From the NCBI RefSeq assembly GCF_000372845.1, contig NZ_KB889963.1:3244304-3308303 (forward strand): DNA of 64,000 nt, read 5' to 3'. The notes below the pieces were generated by a model. The model saw only the letters and a program-made list of their open reading frames with translations, had not been told where the DNA came from and made no database searches. This stretch comes from Methylocystis rosea SV97 (GTDB lineage Bacteria > Pseudomonadota > Alphaproteobacteria > Rhizobiales > Beijerinckiaceae). The translations under genes were made by a program, and so were the position numbers. Shown one piece after another: positions 17,740 to 26,761 of the stretch. Each line of letters starts with the position of its first letter. The stretch's first letter is position 1.

Positions 17740-18347
17740 TGCAACTCACGGCGGACGACTTCGAGCGCATCGCGGAGGCTATTCACCGGGCCGAAGAAAA
17801 AACCTCCGGCGAGATCGTCTGCGTGCTGGCGCGTCGCTCATCCGATTACGCCTTCGTGCCACCGCTCTGGGGCGCTTTTATCGCGCTAGCGTCGCCTTGG
17901 CCCATGCTGCTTTTCACCGAACTTTCGCCTCGTGAGATTTTCGCAGCGCAGATCGCCATCTTTATCATTGCGACGCTCGTCGTTTCATGGGGACCGGTGC
18001 GCTTTTTCCTGACGCCGCGCGCCGTAAAGCGCGCCCGCGCCGCGCGAGAGGCGATCGAGCAATTTTTTTCGCGCGGCGTCTCCGCCACCAAGGCGCGCAC
18101 GGGCGTTCTCATATTCGTCTCATTCGCCGAGCGTTACGCGCGCATCGTCGCCGATGACGCCATCGCCGCAAAGATCAGTAATGACGAATGGCAGGCAGCG
18201 CTCGATTTGCTGCTTGAAGACCTGAAACGCGAACGGCTGGCGGACGGCTTTGTCGCGGCGATAGAGGAATGCGCGCGCCTCCTGGCGCGGCATGCGCCGC
18301 CCGGCGCGAGCGGCGACGAACTGCCGGATAAAATCTATGTGATGTAG
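17739..18347 (+). CDS. Second TPM-domain protein with internal membrane helices
   Basis: A 202-residue protein of the TPM-containing YgcG/YqcG-like group. The N-terminal LTADDFERIAEAIHRAEEKTSGEIVCVLA begins the domain, which is interrupted by two membrane helices at about 45-65 and 68-90, and resumes with FFSRGVSATKARTGVLIFVSFAERYARIVADDAI. There is no signal peptide. The ATG overlaps the TGA of the preceding gene (TGATG), so the two TPM proteins are very likely translated together and probably form a complex. The link with zur suggests metal- or envelope-stress related work (inference). Confidence 0.85.
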   Translation: MQLTADDFERIAEAIHRAEEKTSGEIVCVLARRSSDYAFVPPLWGAFIALASPWPMLLFTELSPREIFAAQIAIFIIATLVVSWGPVRFFLTPRAVKRARAAREAIEQFFSRGVSATKARTGVLIFVSFAERYARIVADDAIAAKISNDEWQAALDLLLEDLKRERLADGFVAAIEECARLLARHAPPGASGDELPDKIYVM

Positions 18348-18383
18348 CGGGCCCTTGGCCGGACCACTCCTGCGCGTCCACGC

Positions 18384-19667
18384 TCAGGAGGACTTTCGTT
18401 CGCGCGCGACTTCCCGCCAGCCGATGTCGCGGCGGCAAAACCCGCCCGGCCAATCGATGAGGTCGACCGCCGCGTAAGCGCGCGCCTGGGCCTCGGCGAC
18501 GCTTTCGCCTAACGCCGTGACATTCAGCACGCGACCTCCGGCGGCGAGAAGTCGGCCGCCTTCCTCGCGCGTGCCGGCGTGGGTGATGGCGACGCCCTCG
18601 ACGGCTTCGGCGCTTTCCAAATTGCGGATTTCCGAGCCGGTCATTGGCGTTCCCGGATAGTTTTTCGCCGCCAGCACGACCGTCAACGCCGCGAGCGGCG
18701 AAAACCGCGGTCGCTCCTGAGGCAATTCGCCCCGCGCGGCGGCAAGCATCAGCTCGAGAAGATCGCCCTCGAAACGGGGCAGAATGACTTGCGCCTCGGG
18801 GTCGCCGAAACGGCAATTGTATTCGATGAGCTTTGGCCCGTCCTGTGTCAGCATAAGTCCGGCGTAAAGCATGCCCTTGAAGGGCGCGCCCTTGTCGCGC
18901 ATGGCGCGCATCGTCGGCTCGATGATCTCGGCCATAACGCGCGCTTCGATATCGAGCGTCACGACGGAGGCCGGCGAATAGGCGCCCATGCCGCCCGTGT
19001 TTGGTCCCGTGTCGCCGTCGCCGACTCGCTTATGATCCTGCGCCGTCGCGAACGGCAGCGCGCGAACGCCGTCGCAAATTGCAAAGAACGACGCCTCTTC
19101 GCCTAGGAGACATTCCTCGATGACGACCTCTGCGCCTGAGAGGCCGAACGCGCCCGCGAACATGGCCTGAACAGCGCGTTCCGCTTCCTCAAGCGTGCCA
19201 GCCACGACGACGCCTTTGCCGGCGGCGAGCCCGTCCGCCTTGACGACGATCGGCGCGCCCTGCTCACGCAGATAGTGCAGCGCCGGCTCAAGCGCAGCAA
19301 ACCGCGCATAGCTCGCGGTCGGAATCCCATAGTCGCGACACAAATCCTTGGTGAAACCTTTGGAGCCTTCGAGCTGAGCCGCCGCCTGCGTCGGTCCGAA
19401 GGCGAGGATCCCGTGCTTTTCCAGTTCGTCGACGAGACCGCCGATCAGCGGCTGCTCAGGTCCGACGACGACGAGCGCAATCCCCGCATCGCGACAAAAG
19501 TCGATCACGGCGGGGTGATTGGCGACGTCGAGATCGACGTTATCTCCCACGCGAGCCGTCCCCGGATTGCCTGGCGCGATATAGAGCCGCGTCAGCAGCG
19601 GGCTTTTTGTTAGCGCATTGGAGATCGCATGCTCGCGACCGCCCGATCCGATCAGAAGAACATTCAT
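18384..19667 (-). CDS. purD: Phosphoribosylamine-glycine ligase (GARS)
   Basis: A 427-residue ATP-grasp enzyme for the second step of purine synthesis, joining phosphoribosylamine and glycine. The N-terminus [15 protein letters not shown], the ATP-grasp loop [15 protein letters not shown] (near 140) and the [12 protein letters not shown] segment (near 222) are specific to GARS; the length is standard. It is monocistronic and convergent with the zur-TPM operon. Downstream of the stop a weak CTCCTG/CAGGAG hairpin occupies the 36-bp space between the two transcription units. Confidence 0.97.
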   Translation of the reverse strand: MNVLLIGSGGREHAISNALTKSPLLTRLYIAPGNPGTARVGDNVDLDVANHPAVIDFCRDAGIALVVVGPEQPLIGGLVDELEKHGILAFGPTQAAAQLEGSKGFTKDLCRDYGIPTASYARFAALEPALHYLREQGAPIVVKADGLAAGKGVVVAGTLEEAERAVQAMFAGAFGLSGAEVVIEECLLGEEASFFAICDGVRALPFATAQDHKRVGDGDTGPNTGGMGAYSPASVVTLDIEARVMAEIIEPTMRAMRDKGAPFKGMLYAGLMLTQDGPKLIEYNCRFGDPEAQVILPRFEGDLLELMLAAARGELPQERPRFSPLAALTVVLAAKNYPGTPMTGSEIRNLESAEAVEGVAITHAGTREEGGRLLAAGGRVLNVTALGESVAEAQARAYAAVDLIDWPGGFCRRDIGWREVARERKSS

Positions 19668-19763
19668 TAACGCTCGCCCGGTTGCTTCGTTTCCGCTTCT
19701 AGAGCGCGCGGACGCTAAAAGGCAATCCGCTCCCCAAATGCTGTGCTTGCCCGTTGCGTAAGC

Positions 19764-19794
19764 GCCGCTAGCTATCGGTCCGGGGGCTAGCGGC
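19764..19794. promoter_or_regulatory. Inverted repeat just ahead of a start region
   Basis: GCCGCTAGC (19764-19772) and GCTAGCGGC (19786-19794) are exact reverse complements with a 13-nt spacer. The arm ends two bases before the GGAG ribosome-binding site of the gene at 19808, so it could be an operator or a 5' leader hairpin. Confidence 0.5.
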
Positions 19795-19807
19795 TGGAGT
19801 GTCCCAC

Positions 19808-20491
19808 ATGTCCATTACCCGAGATATCGCAACGCACGACAATGCGGTCGCCTATGGCGGCCTTATTGACGCCATTGGCGGCGTCGCCACCATCGTCCTT
19901 GTGATTTGCGGCTTAGTTGGAATAGCGCCCCCCATGATGGTCGCGATCGCGACGATCGTGTTTGGCGTCGCATTGTTAATTCAAGGCGGAGCTATGCTGT
20001 CGGAATATATGCAGGTCGTGTTTCCCGGCGGCGTTCGCACCGCTTCCGTCGAGCAGATGGGCGGCAATAGTCTCGCGCTCGTCTTCCTCGTCGGCGCCGC
20101 CGGTATCGTGCTGGGCGTTCTGTCGCTCCTTGGAATCAGTGCGGCAATACTGACCCCGGTCGCCGCGATCGGCTATGGCACCGCTCTGTTGCTGAGCAGC
20201 AACGCCGTATGGCGACTCTATGTGCTGCGACGCGCCTCCGCCCAGATGGAAACCGCAATCGGACAGTCGCAACATGTCGGCGCCGAGATGCTCGCGAGCG
20301 AAATGGCGTCCGGTTCAGCCGGCATTCAGGCGCTCGCAGGATTGGCGGCGATCGTCCTCGGCATTCTGGCGCTTGCCGGCAGTCCTAACGATTTGACCCT
20401 GAACCTGGTCGCGCTGCTTGCGCTCGGCTCGACGATTGTGCTCACGGGCAGCACCCTTAGCGCCACGGTTCTGAGCTTTATGCGAACCTGA
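19808..20491 (+). CDS. Multi-pass membrane protein, function unknown
   Basis: A 227-residue protein made mostly of hydrophobic segments: about six helices at residues 20-38, 42-62, 85-108, 112-135, 170-190 and 195-222. I do not recognise a family. The helices are Gly/Ala-rich ([21 protein letters not shown]) and a similar hydrophobic pattern recurs in the first and last thirds, which hints at internal duplication. The start at ATG 19808 has GGAG eight bases upstream; GTG 19799 would overlap that site. A perfect intrinsic terminator follows, so it is transcribed alone. Confidence 0.7.
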   Translation: MSITRDIATHDNAVAYGGLIDAIGGVATIVLVICGLVGIAPPMMVAIATIVFGVALLIQGGAMLSEYMQVVFPGGVRTASVEQMGGNSLALVFLVGAAGIVLGVLSLLGISAAILTPVAAIGYGTALLLSSNAVWRLYVLRRASAQMETAIGQSQHVGAEMLASEMASGSAGIQALAGLAAIVLGILALAGSPNDLTLNLVALLALGSTIVLTGSTLSATVLSFMRT

Positions 20492-20508
20492 GCGAGCGCC
20501 TGCGGGAC

Positions 20509-20541
20509 AAATGCCCCCGACCAGCCGTCGGGGGCATTTTT
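20509..20541 (+). terminator. Intrinsic terminator
   Basis: ATGCCCCCGAC, a 5-nt loop (CAGCC), then GTCGGGGGCAT forms an 11-bp perfect stem directly followed by TTTTT. It ends the transcript of the membrane protein gene at 19808-20491. Confidence 0.9.
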
Positions 20542-20623
20542 CTGACTCGTCGAGGCCCCAGACGGCTTCCCTCCCGGAGTGAAAATGCTCTAAAGACAGC
20601 GCAATCTCTCTTTGCGAGGCGAT

Positions 20624-22276
20624 ATGGCGCGGCAGTTCATCTATCACATGCAGGGCCTCAGCAAGACCTATCCGGGCGGCAAGAAGGTCTTGGAGAACAT
20701 CAACCTCTCCTTTTACCCCGACGCGAAGATCGGCGTTCTGGGCGTCAACGGCTCCGGCAAATCGACGCTGCTGCGCATTATGGCGGGCGCCGACAAGGAA
20801 TATTCTGGCGAGGGCTTCGTCGCCGAGGGCGCGCGGGTCGGCTATTTGCCGCAGGAGCCGCAGCTCGACCCGACGCTCGACGTGCGGGGCAATGTCATGC
20901 TCGGCGTCGCCGACAAGAAGGCCATTCTCGATCGTTATAACGATCTCGCCATGAATTATTCGGACGAGACCGCCGACGAGATGACGAAGCTCCAAGACGA
21001 AATCGAGGCCAAAGGTCTTTGGGACTTGGACAGCCAGGTCGACCAGGCGATGGACGCGCTCGGCTGCCCGCCGGACGACGCTGACGTCACCAAGCTTTCA
21101 GGCGGCGAGCGGCGTCGCGTCGCGCTGTGCAAATTGCTGCTCGAACAGCCGGAAATGCTGCTCCTCGACGAACCGACGAACCATCTCGACGCTGAAACCG
21201 TCAACTGGCTCGAAGGACATCTGCGCCAGTATCCCGGCGCAATCCTGATCGTCACCCACGACCGCTATTTCTTGGACAATGTCACCGGATGGATATTGGA
21301 GCTGGATCGCGGCCGCGGCATCCCCTACGAGGGCAATTACACCAGCTGGCTGAAGCAGAAGCAGAAGCGACTGGCCCAGGAATCCTCCGAGGACAAGGCG
21401 CGCCAGCGGGCACTCGAAGCCGAGAGCGAGTGGATCGCCGCTTCGCCAAAGGCGCGGCAGGCCAAAAGCAAGGCGCGCATTCAGCGCTATGAGGAACTCG
21501 TCGCCAAGCAGAACGACAAGGCGCCGACGACCGCGCAGATCGTCATTCCGGTGGCCGAGCGCCTCGGCGACAATGTCATCGATTTTGATCATTTGTCGAA
21601 AGGCTATGGCGACACGCTTCTGATCGACGATCTCTCCTTCAAACTGCCGCCCGGCGGCATCGTCGGGGTGATCGGGCCGAACGGCGCCGGCAAGACGACG
21701 CTGTTTCGCATGATCACCGGACAAGAGAAGCCCGACAATGGGACAATCGAGATCGGCGACAGCGTGCAGCTCGGCTATGTCGACCAGTCGCGCGACGCGC
21801 TGCACGCCAACAAGTCCGTCTGGGAGGAAATCTCGGACGGCAATGAGGTGATCTATCTCGGCAAGCGCGAGATCAACAGCCGCGCCTATTGCTCGGCCTT
21901 CAATTTCAAAGGCGCCGATCAGCAAAAGAAGGTCGGGCAGCTCTCAGGCGGCGAACGCAACCGCGTGCACCTCGCCAAGATGCTGAAGAGCGGCGCCAAT
22001 GTGCTGCTGCTCGACGAGCCGACCAATGATCTCGACGTCGACACGCTGCGCGCGCTCGAAGAGGCGCTCGTCGATTTCGCCGGCTGCGCCGTCATCATCT
22101 CGCATGACCGCTTTTTCCTCGACCGCATCGCGACGCATATTCTCGCCTATGAAGGCGACAGCCATGTCGAATGGTTCGAAGGCAACTTCGCCGATTACGA
22201 GGAAGACAAGAAGCGGCGCCTCGGGATCGACAGCGTCATTCCGCACCGGCTGAAATATAAGAAGTTCGCGCGGTAA
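20624..22276 (+). CDS. ettA: Energy-dependent translational throttle protein EttA (ABC-F ATPase)
   Basis: A 550-residue ABC-F protein with two ATPase domains and no membrane segment. Walker A motifs are GVNGSGKST and GPNGAGKTT, signatures [15 protein letters not shown] and [15 protein letters not shown], and Walker B motifs [11 protein letters not shown] and [11 protein letters not shown]. The linker of about 80 residues after the first domain ([21 protein letters not shown] region) is the P-site tRNA interaction motif. EttA binds the ribosomal E site and gates the first elongation steps according to the ATP/ADP ratio. The start at ATG 20624 ([12 protein letters not shown]) has GAGG upstream; a TTG four codons earlier is less likely. 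Confidence 0.95.
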   Translation: MARQFIYHMQGLSKTYPGGKKVLENINLSFYPDAKIGVLGVNGSGKSTLLRIMAGADKEYSGEGFVAEGARVGYLPQEPQLDPTLDVRGNVMLGVADKKAILDRYNDLAMNYSDETADEMTKLQDEIEAKGLWDLDSQVDQAMDALGCPPDDADVTKLSGGERRRVALCKLLLEQPEMLLLDEPTNHLDAETVNWLEGHLRQYPGAILIVTHDRYFLDNVTGWILELDRGRGIPYEGNYTSWLKQKQKRLAQESSEDKARQRALEAESEWIAASPKARQAKSKARIQRYEELVAKQNDKAPTTAQIVIPVAERLGDNVIDFDHLSKGYGDTLLIDDLSFKLPPGGIVGVIGPNGAGKTTLFRMITGQEKPDNGTIEIGDSVQLGYVDQSRDALHANKSVWEEISDGNEVIYLGKREINSRAYCSAFNFKGADQQKKVGQLSGGERNRVHLAKMLKSGANVLLLDEPTNDLDVDTLRALEEALVDFAGCAVIISHDRFFLDRIATHILAYEGDSHVEWFEGNFADYEEDKKRRLGIDSVIPHRLKYKKFAR

Positions 22277-22308
22277 GGAGCTGAAACCAGTTCTATCTCG
22301 TCCCGCCG

Positions 22309-22857
22309 TCAATTTGCAAAAAATTGCAGCGCCTGCGGACACGCGCGCGAAATGGCGGCGCGGCTGTCGAGCGACGATTGAATGATGAACTTCTCTGCAC
22401 GCCCCAAGCCGTAAACGCCTATCAATGTCTGAACCATGAAGAAGCCAAGCCCTTCAATATCGGCGCGGCTCGCCATCGAAAATTCGCGCACATAATTTTT
22501 ACTGCCGGCCTTTCTGACGAAGCCCAGTTTCGATAAGTCGCTGCGCTGTTTGGCGGTCAAGACTCTGTTAATGCCAGTCGGCCCGTATGCGCCGCTCGAC
22601 GCTTCGCACAATGCGCCCGCGTCGCCTTCGACAAACCGGCATTGCACATATCGCTGGCCCTGCCCCAGCGACATGATGATAAAGCGGTTCAAGCCATCCT
22701 TCCGCGCAGGCGCATCGTGCAACGCATGAATCACCGCCGCGGTCGCACATTGAAGTTGACGCTCATTCATGCCTTCAGCGAGCGCATCGACAACGCCCAC
22801 TGCGATCAGCAGGATCGCGAGAACTAGCGCCGCTCCTGACCTCTGATTAGCGCGCAT
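22309..22857 (-). CDS. Exported protein of unknown function
   Basis: A 182-residue protein with a clear signal peptide (basic start, hydrophobic ALVLAILLIAVGVVDAL, cleavage near residue 27). The mature domain contains four cysteines (about positions 37, 73, 84 and 174) that could form disulfides in the periplasm, and ends with LGFFMVQTLIGVYGLGRAEKF. I do not recognise a family with certainty. It is convergent with ettA (gap 32 bp) and precedes the VapBC-like pair on the same strand by 100 bp, without obvious coupling. Confidence 0.65.
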   Translation of the reverse strand: MRANQRSGAALVLAILLIAVGVVDALAEGMNERQLQCATAAVIHALHDAPARKDGLNRFIIMSLGQGQRYVQCRFVEGDAGALCEASSGAYGPTGINRVLTAKQRSDLSKLGFVRKAGSKNYVREFSMASRADIEGLGFFMVQTLIGVYGLGRAEKFIIQSSLDSRAAISRACPQALQFFAN

Positions 22858-22957
22858 GATATCTCACGGCTCCTCGTCAGGCCCCGGCGTCGCTCGCCCT
22901 GTCGACGTCGGCTGTCGATATCGCGTTCAGGACGCCTCGCACAACAGCGCGCCGCCT

Positions 22958-23383
22958 CTACCCCAACTCGGAAACCCGCACGCCTCTCATCGCCGCCGCC
23001 GCCGCCAGCCGCGTATCGAACGTCGCCAGTCGATAGCCCCGGTTCGAGGCCAGCGCGAGATGCAGCGCGTCGGGCGCTGTGAGTTTGGTCGCGAAATCGC
23101 GAACAAGGCTCTCCGCCAAAATCATGTCCCGCGCTTCGGCCTCGATGGGCTGTGTCATCTCTCGCGCCCAGTCGTCGAAATCAGCGAGCGCTTCGCGCGC
23201 CGCCGTGTCGCTCATCGCCTTGACGCGAACCTGTCGCGAAACGACAGCGGCAAATTCGACGCGCGCGAAGTTACTGACAAAAAGCGCGCCGGGGTCGGAG
23301 TCGATCCATGCGTCAACCTTGTTCGAATGGGCGTCAACAGCGAAAAGGGAAACGAGGACATTGGCGTCCAGGTAAAAGCTCAT
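22958..23383 (-). CDS. vapC: VapC-like PIN-domain toxin ribonuclease
   Basis: A 141-residue PIN-domain protein. The acidic residues that coordinate metal are in place: Asp6 (YLDANVLVSL), Glu near 43 (ARVEFAAVV), Asp near 104 (APDALHLALA) and Asp near 122 (ATFDTRLA). VapC toxins cleave RNA, often initiator tRNA or 23S rRNA. The start overlaps the antitoxin stop by four bases (ATGA). All catalytic positions are intact, so it should be active when released. It is the second toxin-antitoxin pair in the window. Confidence 0.92.
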   Translation of the reverse strand: MSFYLDANVLVSLFAVDAHSNKVDAWIDSDPGALFVSNFARVEFAAVVSRQVRVKAMSDTAAREALADFDDWAREMTQPIEAEARDMILAESLVRDFATKLTAPDALHLALASNRGYRLATFDTRLAAAAAMRGVRVSELG

Positions 23384-23634
23384 TCCTCTTCGTCCCGCAT
23401 CCTGCGGATGAGAGTCACCGCGTCCTCGCCGAGCGGCGGACGCTCGCCTCGTCGCTTGCGCAGCCGTTCGAGGTCGGCTTTCGTCATTCGTTTGGGCGCT
23501 TCGTCGGGTGCGCTCGGTCGCAGTTCGACGACGGGTTTGCCGTGACGGGTGATCGTCACCGTCTCGCCCGCCAGCGCCGCGTCGATCAGCCGGGACAATT
23601 GTTCTTTCGCCTTGGCGATCGGGTAGGAGGGCAT
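23380..23634 (-). CDS. vapB: Phd/YefM-type antitoxin paired with the PIN toxin
   Basis: An 84-residue antitoxin. The N-terminal YPIAKAKEQLSRLIDAALAGE and VTITRHGKPVVELRP match the Phd/YefM DNA-binding fold, unlike the AbrB-type VapB of some other pairs. The basic middle (KRMTKADLERLRKRRGERP) and acidic C-terminus (RRMRDEEE) probably bind the toxin. GAGG is six bases upstream of the ATG at 23634. The sequence directly upstream is AT-rich against the local background (AAAAATGGTCACTTTTAGAAAAATAG region, 23640-23670), a likely autoregulated promoter. Confidence 0.88.
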   Translation of the reverse strand: MPSYPIAKAKEQLSRLIDAALAGETVTITRHGKPVVELRPSAPDEAPKRMTKADLERLRKRRGERPPLGEDAVTLIRRMRDEEE

Positions 23635-23836
23635 GGCCGCCTCAAAAATGGTCACTTTTAGAAAAATAGGACATAATTTCCGACGACGCAATGCGATACG
23701 ACCCCAGAGAGTTATTTCAATACGGTCCCAAATCCCGCGTCAAAATCGGCGCGCCACGCACGTTCGCCTGCGCGCCAATAAGAAATCCGTCAGCGCCTTC
23801 GTCTTGGCGCCGCGCGGTCCGCAATCTGCGGTGCGC

Positions 23837-24166
23837 TCAATGGGGCGTCCGTCCAAACGCCTTGCGCAGCTCGTCCTTCGCCTGCTCCAGCACCCGGCGG
23901 CGCGCGTCGGGCAAATCCTTGCCGGCCCTGTTGATGTAGAAGGTCAGCATCGACATGGCGGAACGGAACGGGTCCGCTTTGCGCCGCTCGCTCGCCTCCG
24001 CCGACCGCTTCAGGGAGCGGGCGATCTTCACGGGGTCGTCCCATGTGAATACCCCGGCATCGAGATCGAGCGCGTTGCTGTGGCTCGTGACCTCGCCCGA
24101 CCAGTAGTTGGTCGCCGTCTTTGAACTTTTTGCCGGCGCGCGGCTTTTCGGCTGCCTTTGCGCCAT
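23837..24166 (-). CDS. DUF3175 domain protein
   Basis: A 109-residue cytoplasmic protein of the DUF3175 family. The conserved core is YWSGEVTSHSNALDLDAGVFT, then PVKIARSLKRSAEASERRKADPFRSAMSMLTFYINRAGKDL; these blocks are highly conserved in the family and identify it. Function is unknown; family members often occur near ChaB or DNA-repair genes, which is not the case here. The start at ATG 24166 has GAGG six bases upstream; ATGs at 24169 and 24202 are less well placed. The 200 bp between it and vapB hold no supportable gene. Confidence 0.9.
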   Translation of the reverse strand: MAQRQPKSRAPAKSSKTATNYWSGEVTSHSNALDLDAGVFTWDDPVKIARSLKRSAEASERRKADPFRSAMSMLTFYINRAGKDLPDARRRVLEQAKDELRKAFGRTPH

Positions 24167-24335
24167 CATCCGCCTCATCTCAGGAGCGCTAGTCAGGAGC
24201 ATTTGTCAGGAGCCTTGGCCAGGTAGTCGGCCGCCCACAGAAATCAATGTCCCCGAAGCGTGGCCGCCACGAATTCGCCATCTGCGCGTGGCGGATTTCC
24301 CAGCTGGGCCCTGGGCGGTCGACGAGGGATTTTTT

Positions 24336-24833
24336 ATGAGACTATTCCGCCGGGCCGCTGCCTTTTTCGCCATCGGCGCTCTGCCGCTCGCGGGCTGTGC
24401 GCCGCAGGAGTCGCCCGTCGCGTCAGCCCCCGCCGCCTATGAAGAGGCCGCCAAGGCGACCGAGCTTACCGGCCAGGATGCGCTGCATGCGCGCATCTCC
24501 CATTACGCCCGCGTCTATGACATTCCGGAATCGCTCATTCATCGCTCGATCCGCCGCGAGAGCAATTACAATCCCAGCGCCCGGCACGGACCCTATTGGG
24601 GGTTGATGCAGATCCGCCACGACACGGCGCGGCACATGGGCTATCAGGGCCCGGCGAGCGGTCTTCTCGACGCCGACACCAATCTTGCTTTCGCGGTGCC
24701 GTATCTCGCCAACGCCTATAAGGTCAGCGGCGGCGATGAAGGCCGGGCGATCAGGCTCTACGCCGGCGGCTACTACTACGAAGCGAAGCGCAAGCGGATG
24801 CTCGACGAGCTGGTGACGTCCGCGTCCCACTAA
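24336..24833 (+). CDS. Lipoprotein lytic transglycosylase (SLT domain)
   Basis: A 165-residue lipoprotein: residues 1-20 are a signal ending in LPLAGC (lipobox). The SLT lysozyme-like domain covers about 55-155, with catalytic Glu in IRRESNYNPSA, then GLMQIRHDTARHMG, and the AYKVSGGDEGRAIRLYAGGY end segment. It cleaves peptidoglycan glycan strands with formation of 1,6-anhydro ends in the periplasm. It is shorter than Slt70 and resembles the small EmtA/Slt-like group. It is convergent with lptA (12-bp gap). The upstream region has an AGCTGGGCCCTGG block also found ahead of the gene at 26927. Confidence 0.88.
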   Translation: MRLFRRAAAFFAIGALPLAGCAPQESPVASAPAAYEEAAKATELTGQDALHARISHYARVYDIPESLIHRSIRRESNYNPSARHGPYWGLMQIRHDTARHMGYQGPASGLLDADTNLAFAVPYLANAYKVSGGDEGRAIRLYAGGYYYEAKRKRMLDELVTSASH

Positions 24834-24845
24834 GTCTCAAAAGAC

Positions 24846-25376
24846 TTATTGGTTTTTCGGGGTGAAGGTGCTGCGCACCCGGCCCCCCTGGGCCGCGCCG
24901 CCCTGAACGGTCGCCATGCCGGTCGTCACGTCATAGACGAGCTTGTCGCCCTTCACGATGTTCTCGGCTTGGGTGAGCGTGACGTTGCCGGTAAGATAAA
25001 CCTTGTTTTCGGCCTTGTCGTAGCTGCCCCGATCGCCTGTGCCGATCTGGTCCTTTGAAACCAGCGTCACCGGACCTTCGGCGTCGATATGTTTGACGCG
25101 GTCGTTGGTCGTCTCGGCGGGTTGTCCGGCGCCCTTTCCCTCGAGAAAAATGATGAGGCGCGAGGCCTTGAGCGTCGAGGGCCCATTCGTGACGATCACG
25201 CTGCCGGAGTAGATGAGCTTCTGCTCCTTCTCGAAATAATCGAGCTTGCCCGCGTCGATGTTGAGCGGATCCTTGGCGGAGGCGCCCGGCAGAATGCCGC
25301 CCGAGCGGCCCGCGGCGCTGGCCGGCGTCGCGGCGACGAGCGCAGCTAGGGAGAGAACGAAGAGGTGGCGGCGCAT
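24846..25376 (-). CDS. lptA: LPS transport periplasmic protein LptA (OstA-like)
   Basis: A 176-residue exported protein. A signal peptide (about 1-21, ending AAGR or earlier at ASA) precedes an OstA beta-jellyroll: INIDAGKLDYFEKEQKLIYSGSVIVTNGPSTLKAS and later NVTLTQAENIVKGDKLVYDVTTGMA. LptA forms the bridge that carries lipopolysaccharide across the periplasm from LptC to LptD. It starts directly next to the lptC stop (no gap), so the two are coupled. The usual next genes lptB and rpoN do not follow; a convergent transglycosylase gene lies there. Confidence 0.92.
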   Translation of the reverse strand: MRRHLFVLSLAALVAATPASAAGRSGGILPGASAKDPLNIDAGKLDYFEKEQKLIYSGSVIVTNGPSTLKASRLIIFLEGKGAGQPAETTNDRVKHIDAEGPVTLVSKDQIGTGDRGSYDKAENKVYLTGNVTLTQAENIVKGDKLVYDVTTGMATVQGGAAQGGRVRSTFTPKNQ

Positions 25377-26081
25377 TTAATCCTTGATCGCTGCGCCCGA
25401 AGTTTGTGAAGGCGCATCACCCTCACCGTATAGCACCGAATGGACTCCGCCCGCGAAACTCGCGTGACGGTCCTTTTGGGAAAATGCGACAGACTGCGCG
25501 GTGACCTCGCCGCCGTCGATCTTCAACAGCACGGGCTTGTCGGACGTCATCACGCTGTCCTTGAAATCCATGACCGCCGACTCGAGCCGCATATCAAAGT
25601 TGTTGTCTTCGTGGATGTTGACCCCGCCGGTCATATCGGCCCGATCGGCTTTCCTGTTGTAGACGCCCTTCGCCGCCGACAGAATTATGGAATTGTCCTT
25701 GGCGTTCTCGACCCGGACCTCGAGCTGATCGAGTTCGAAGACATCGGGCTTCGCCAGATCCTGCGTGCCCACGAGCGCGCGCACCTCGTAGGGACGCCCG
25801 TCCTTGCGATAGCCGACGAGCTTGGGGCTCTCGATGACGATGCGGGATCCCTTGAGCGCGACGCGCGCGAGGCTCAGATCGGCGGGCAGAAAGCGCAGCG
25901 AGCTGATCAGAAGGCCGAGGCCGACGATTCCAACGACGCCGCCCGCCCCCCAAAGGATCCAGCGGCGCAGGTGCGCAACGCGCGTCGTGTGGCGCAGCGC
26001 CTCCGGAAAGGCGCTCTGGCGCGGCGCAACAAGGCCGCCCAGGCGATCGCGGGCGCTGGGCGCCGGCAAGACGTCGGTCAT
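25377..26081 (-). CDS. lptC: LPS export protein LptC
   Basis: A 234-residue protein with a single N-terminal membrane helix at about residues 43-63 (WGAGGVVGIVGLGLLISSL) and a periplasmic LptC beta-fold (VALKGSRIVIESPKLVGYRKDGRPYEVRA; NSIILSAAKGVYN; MTGGVNIHEDNNFDMRLESAVMD). It takes LPS from the LptB2FG transporter and passes it to LptA. The unusually long cytoplasmic N-terminus is common in Alphaproteobacteria. It lies between rnd (65 bp upstream) and lptA, the standard order for Hyphomicrobiales. Confidence 0.92.
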   Translation of the reverse strand: MTDVLPAPSARDRLGGLVAPRQSAFPEALRHTTRVAHLRRWILWGAGGVVGIVGLGLLISSLRFLPADLSLARVALKGSRIVIESPKLVGYRKDGRPYEVRALVGTQDLAKPDVFELDQLEVRVENAKDNSIILSAAKGVYNRKADRADMTGGVNIHEDNNFDMRLESAVMDFKDSVMTSDKPVLLKIDGGEVTAQSVAFSQKDRHASFAGGVHSVLYGEGDAPSQTSGAAIKD

Positions 26082-26146
26082 GACGTGATCATGAGGCGTG
26101 CAGGTGGCGAATTCGAGGCAAAGCCAAAGCCTCGATCGCCAGAGCC

Positions 26147-26761
26147 TTACTCATGGGCGAAAATATCCGTTTCCGGCCAGCCGGCGAGGTCGAGCCGGGC
26201 GCGGGCGGGAAGAAAGTCGAAACAGGCCTGCGCCAATTCGGCGCGGCCCTCACGGACCAGCATGGCGTCGAGCTTGTCCTTGAGCTGGTGCAGATAGAGG
26301 ACGTCCGACGCCGCATAGGTCTGCTGCGCGTCGGAAAGAACCGTGGCGCCCCAGTCCGACGACTGCTGCTGCTTCGAAATCTCGACGCCAAGAAGCTCGC
26401 GCACGAGATCCTTCAGGCCATGCCGGTCCGTATAGGTGCGCGCGAGCTTGGAGGCGATCTTGGTGCAATAGACCGGCGCCGGAACGAAGCCGAAGGTCTT
26501 GGCCAATATGCCGATGTCGAAACGGGCGAAGTGGAAGAGCTTCAGAACGGCCGGATCGGCGAGCAGGCGCTCGAGATTTGGCGCGCGCGTCTGACCGCGC
26601 CCGAACTGGACAAGCTCGGCGTTCCCGTCGCCGAAGGAGAGCTGCGCCAGGCACAGACGGTCACGATGCGGATTAAGGCCCAGAGTCTCGGTGTCGATCG
26701 CGACAATGGCGCCAGCGCCGATCCCCTCGGGGAGATCGCCCTGGTGGAGGCGGATGGTCAT
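26147..26761 (-). CDS. rnd: Ribonuclease D-type 3'-5' exoribonuclease (short form)
   Basis: A 204-residue DEDDy exonuclease. Asp23 and Glu25 (AIDTETLGL), Asp near 82 (FHFARFDIGIL) and Tyr/Asp near 169-173 (YAASDVLYLHQL) form the two-metal site. It is about half the length of Escherichia coli RNase D because the HRDC domains are absent, the usual form in Alphaproteobacteria, so tRNA 3'-end maturation or general RNA decay is the likely role. It heads the rnd-lptC-lptA cluster. Confidence 0.93.
   Translation of the reverse strand: MTIRLHQGDLPEGIGAGAIVAIDTETLGLNPHRDRLCLAQLSFGDGNAELVQFGRGQTRAPNLERLLADPAVLKLFHFARFDIGILAKTFGFVPAPVYCTKIASKLARTYTDRHGLKDLVRELLGVEISKQQQSSDWGATVLSDAQQTYAASDVLYLHQLKDKLDAMLVREGRAELAQACFDFLPARARLDLAGWPETDIFAHE

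Noticed and set aside
22856-23661. Plus-strand open frames over the VapBC-like pair
   Set aside because: Shadows of two well-supported minus-strand genes with intact PIN and Phd motifs.
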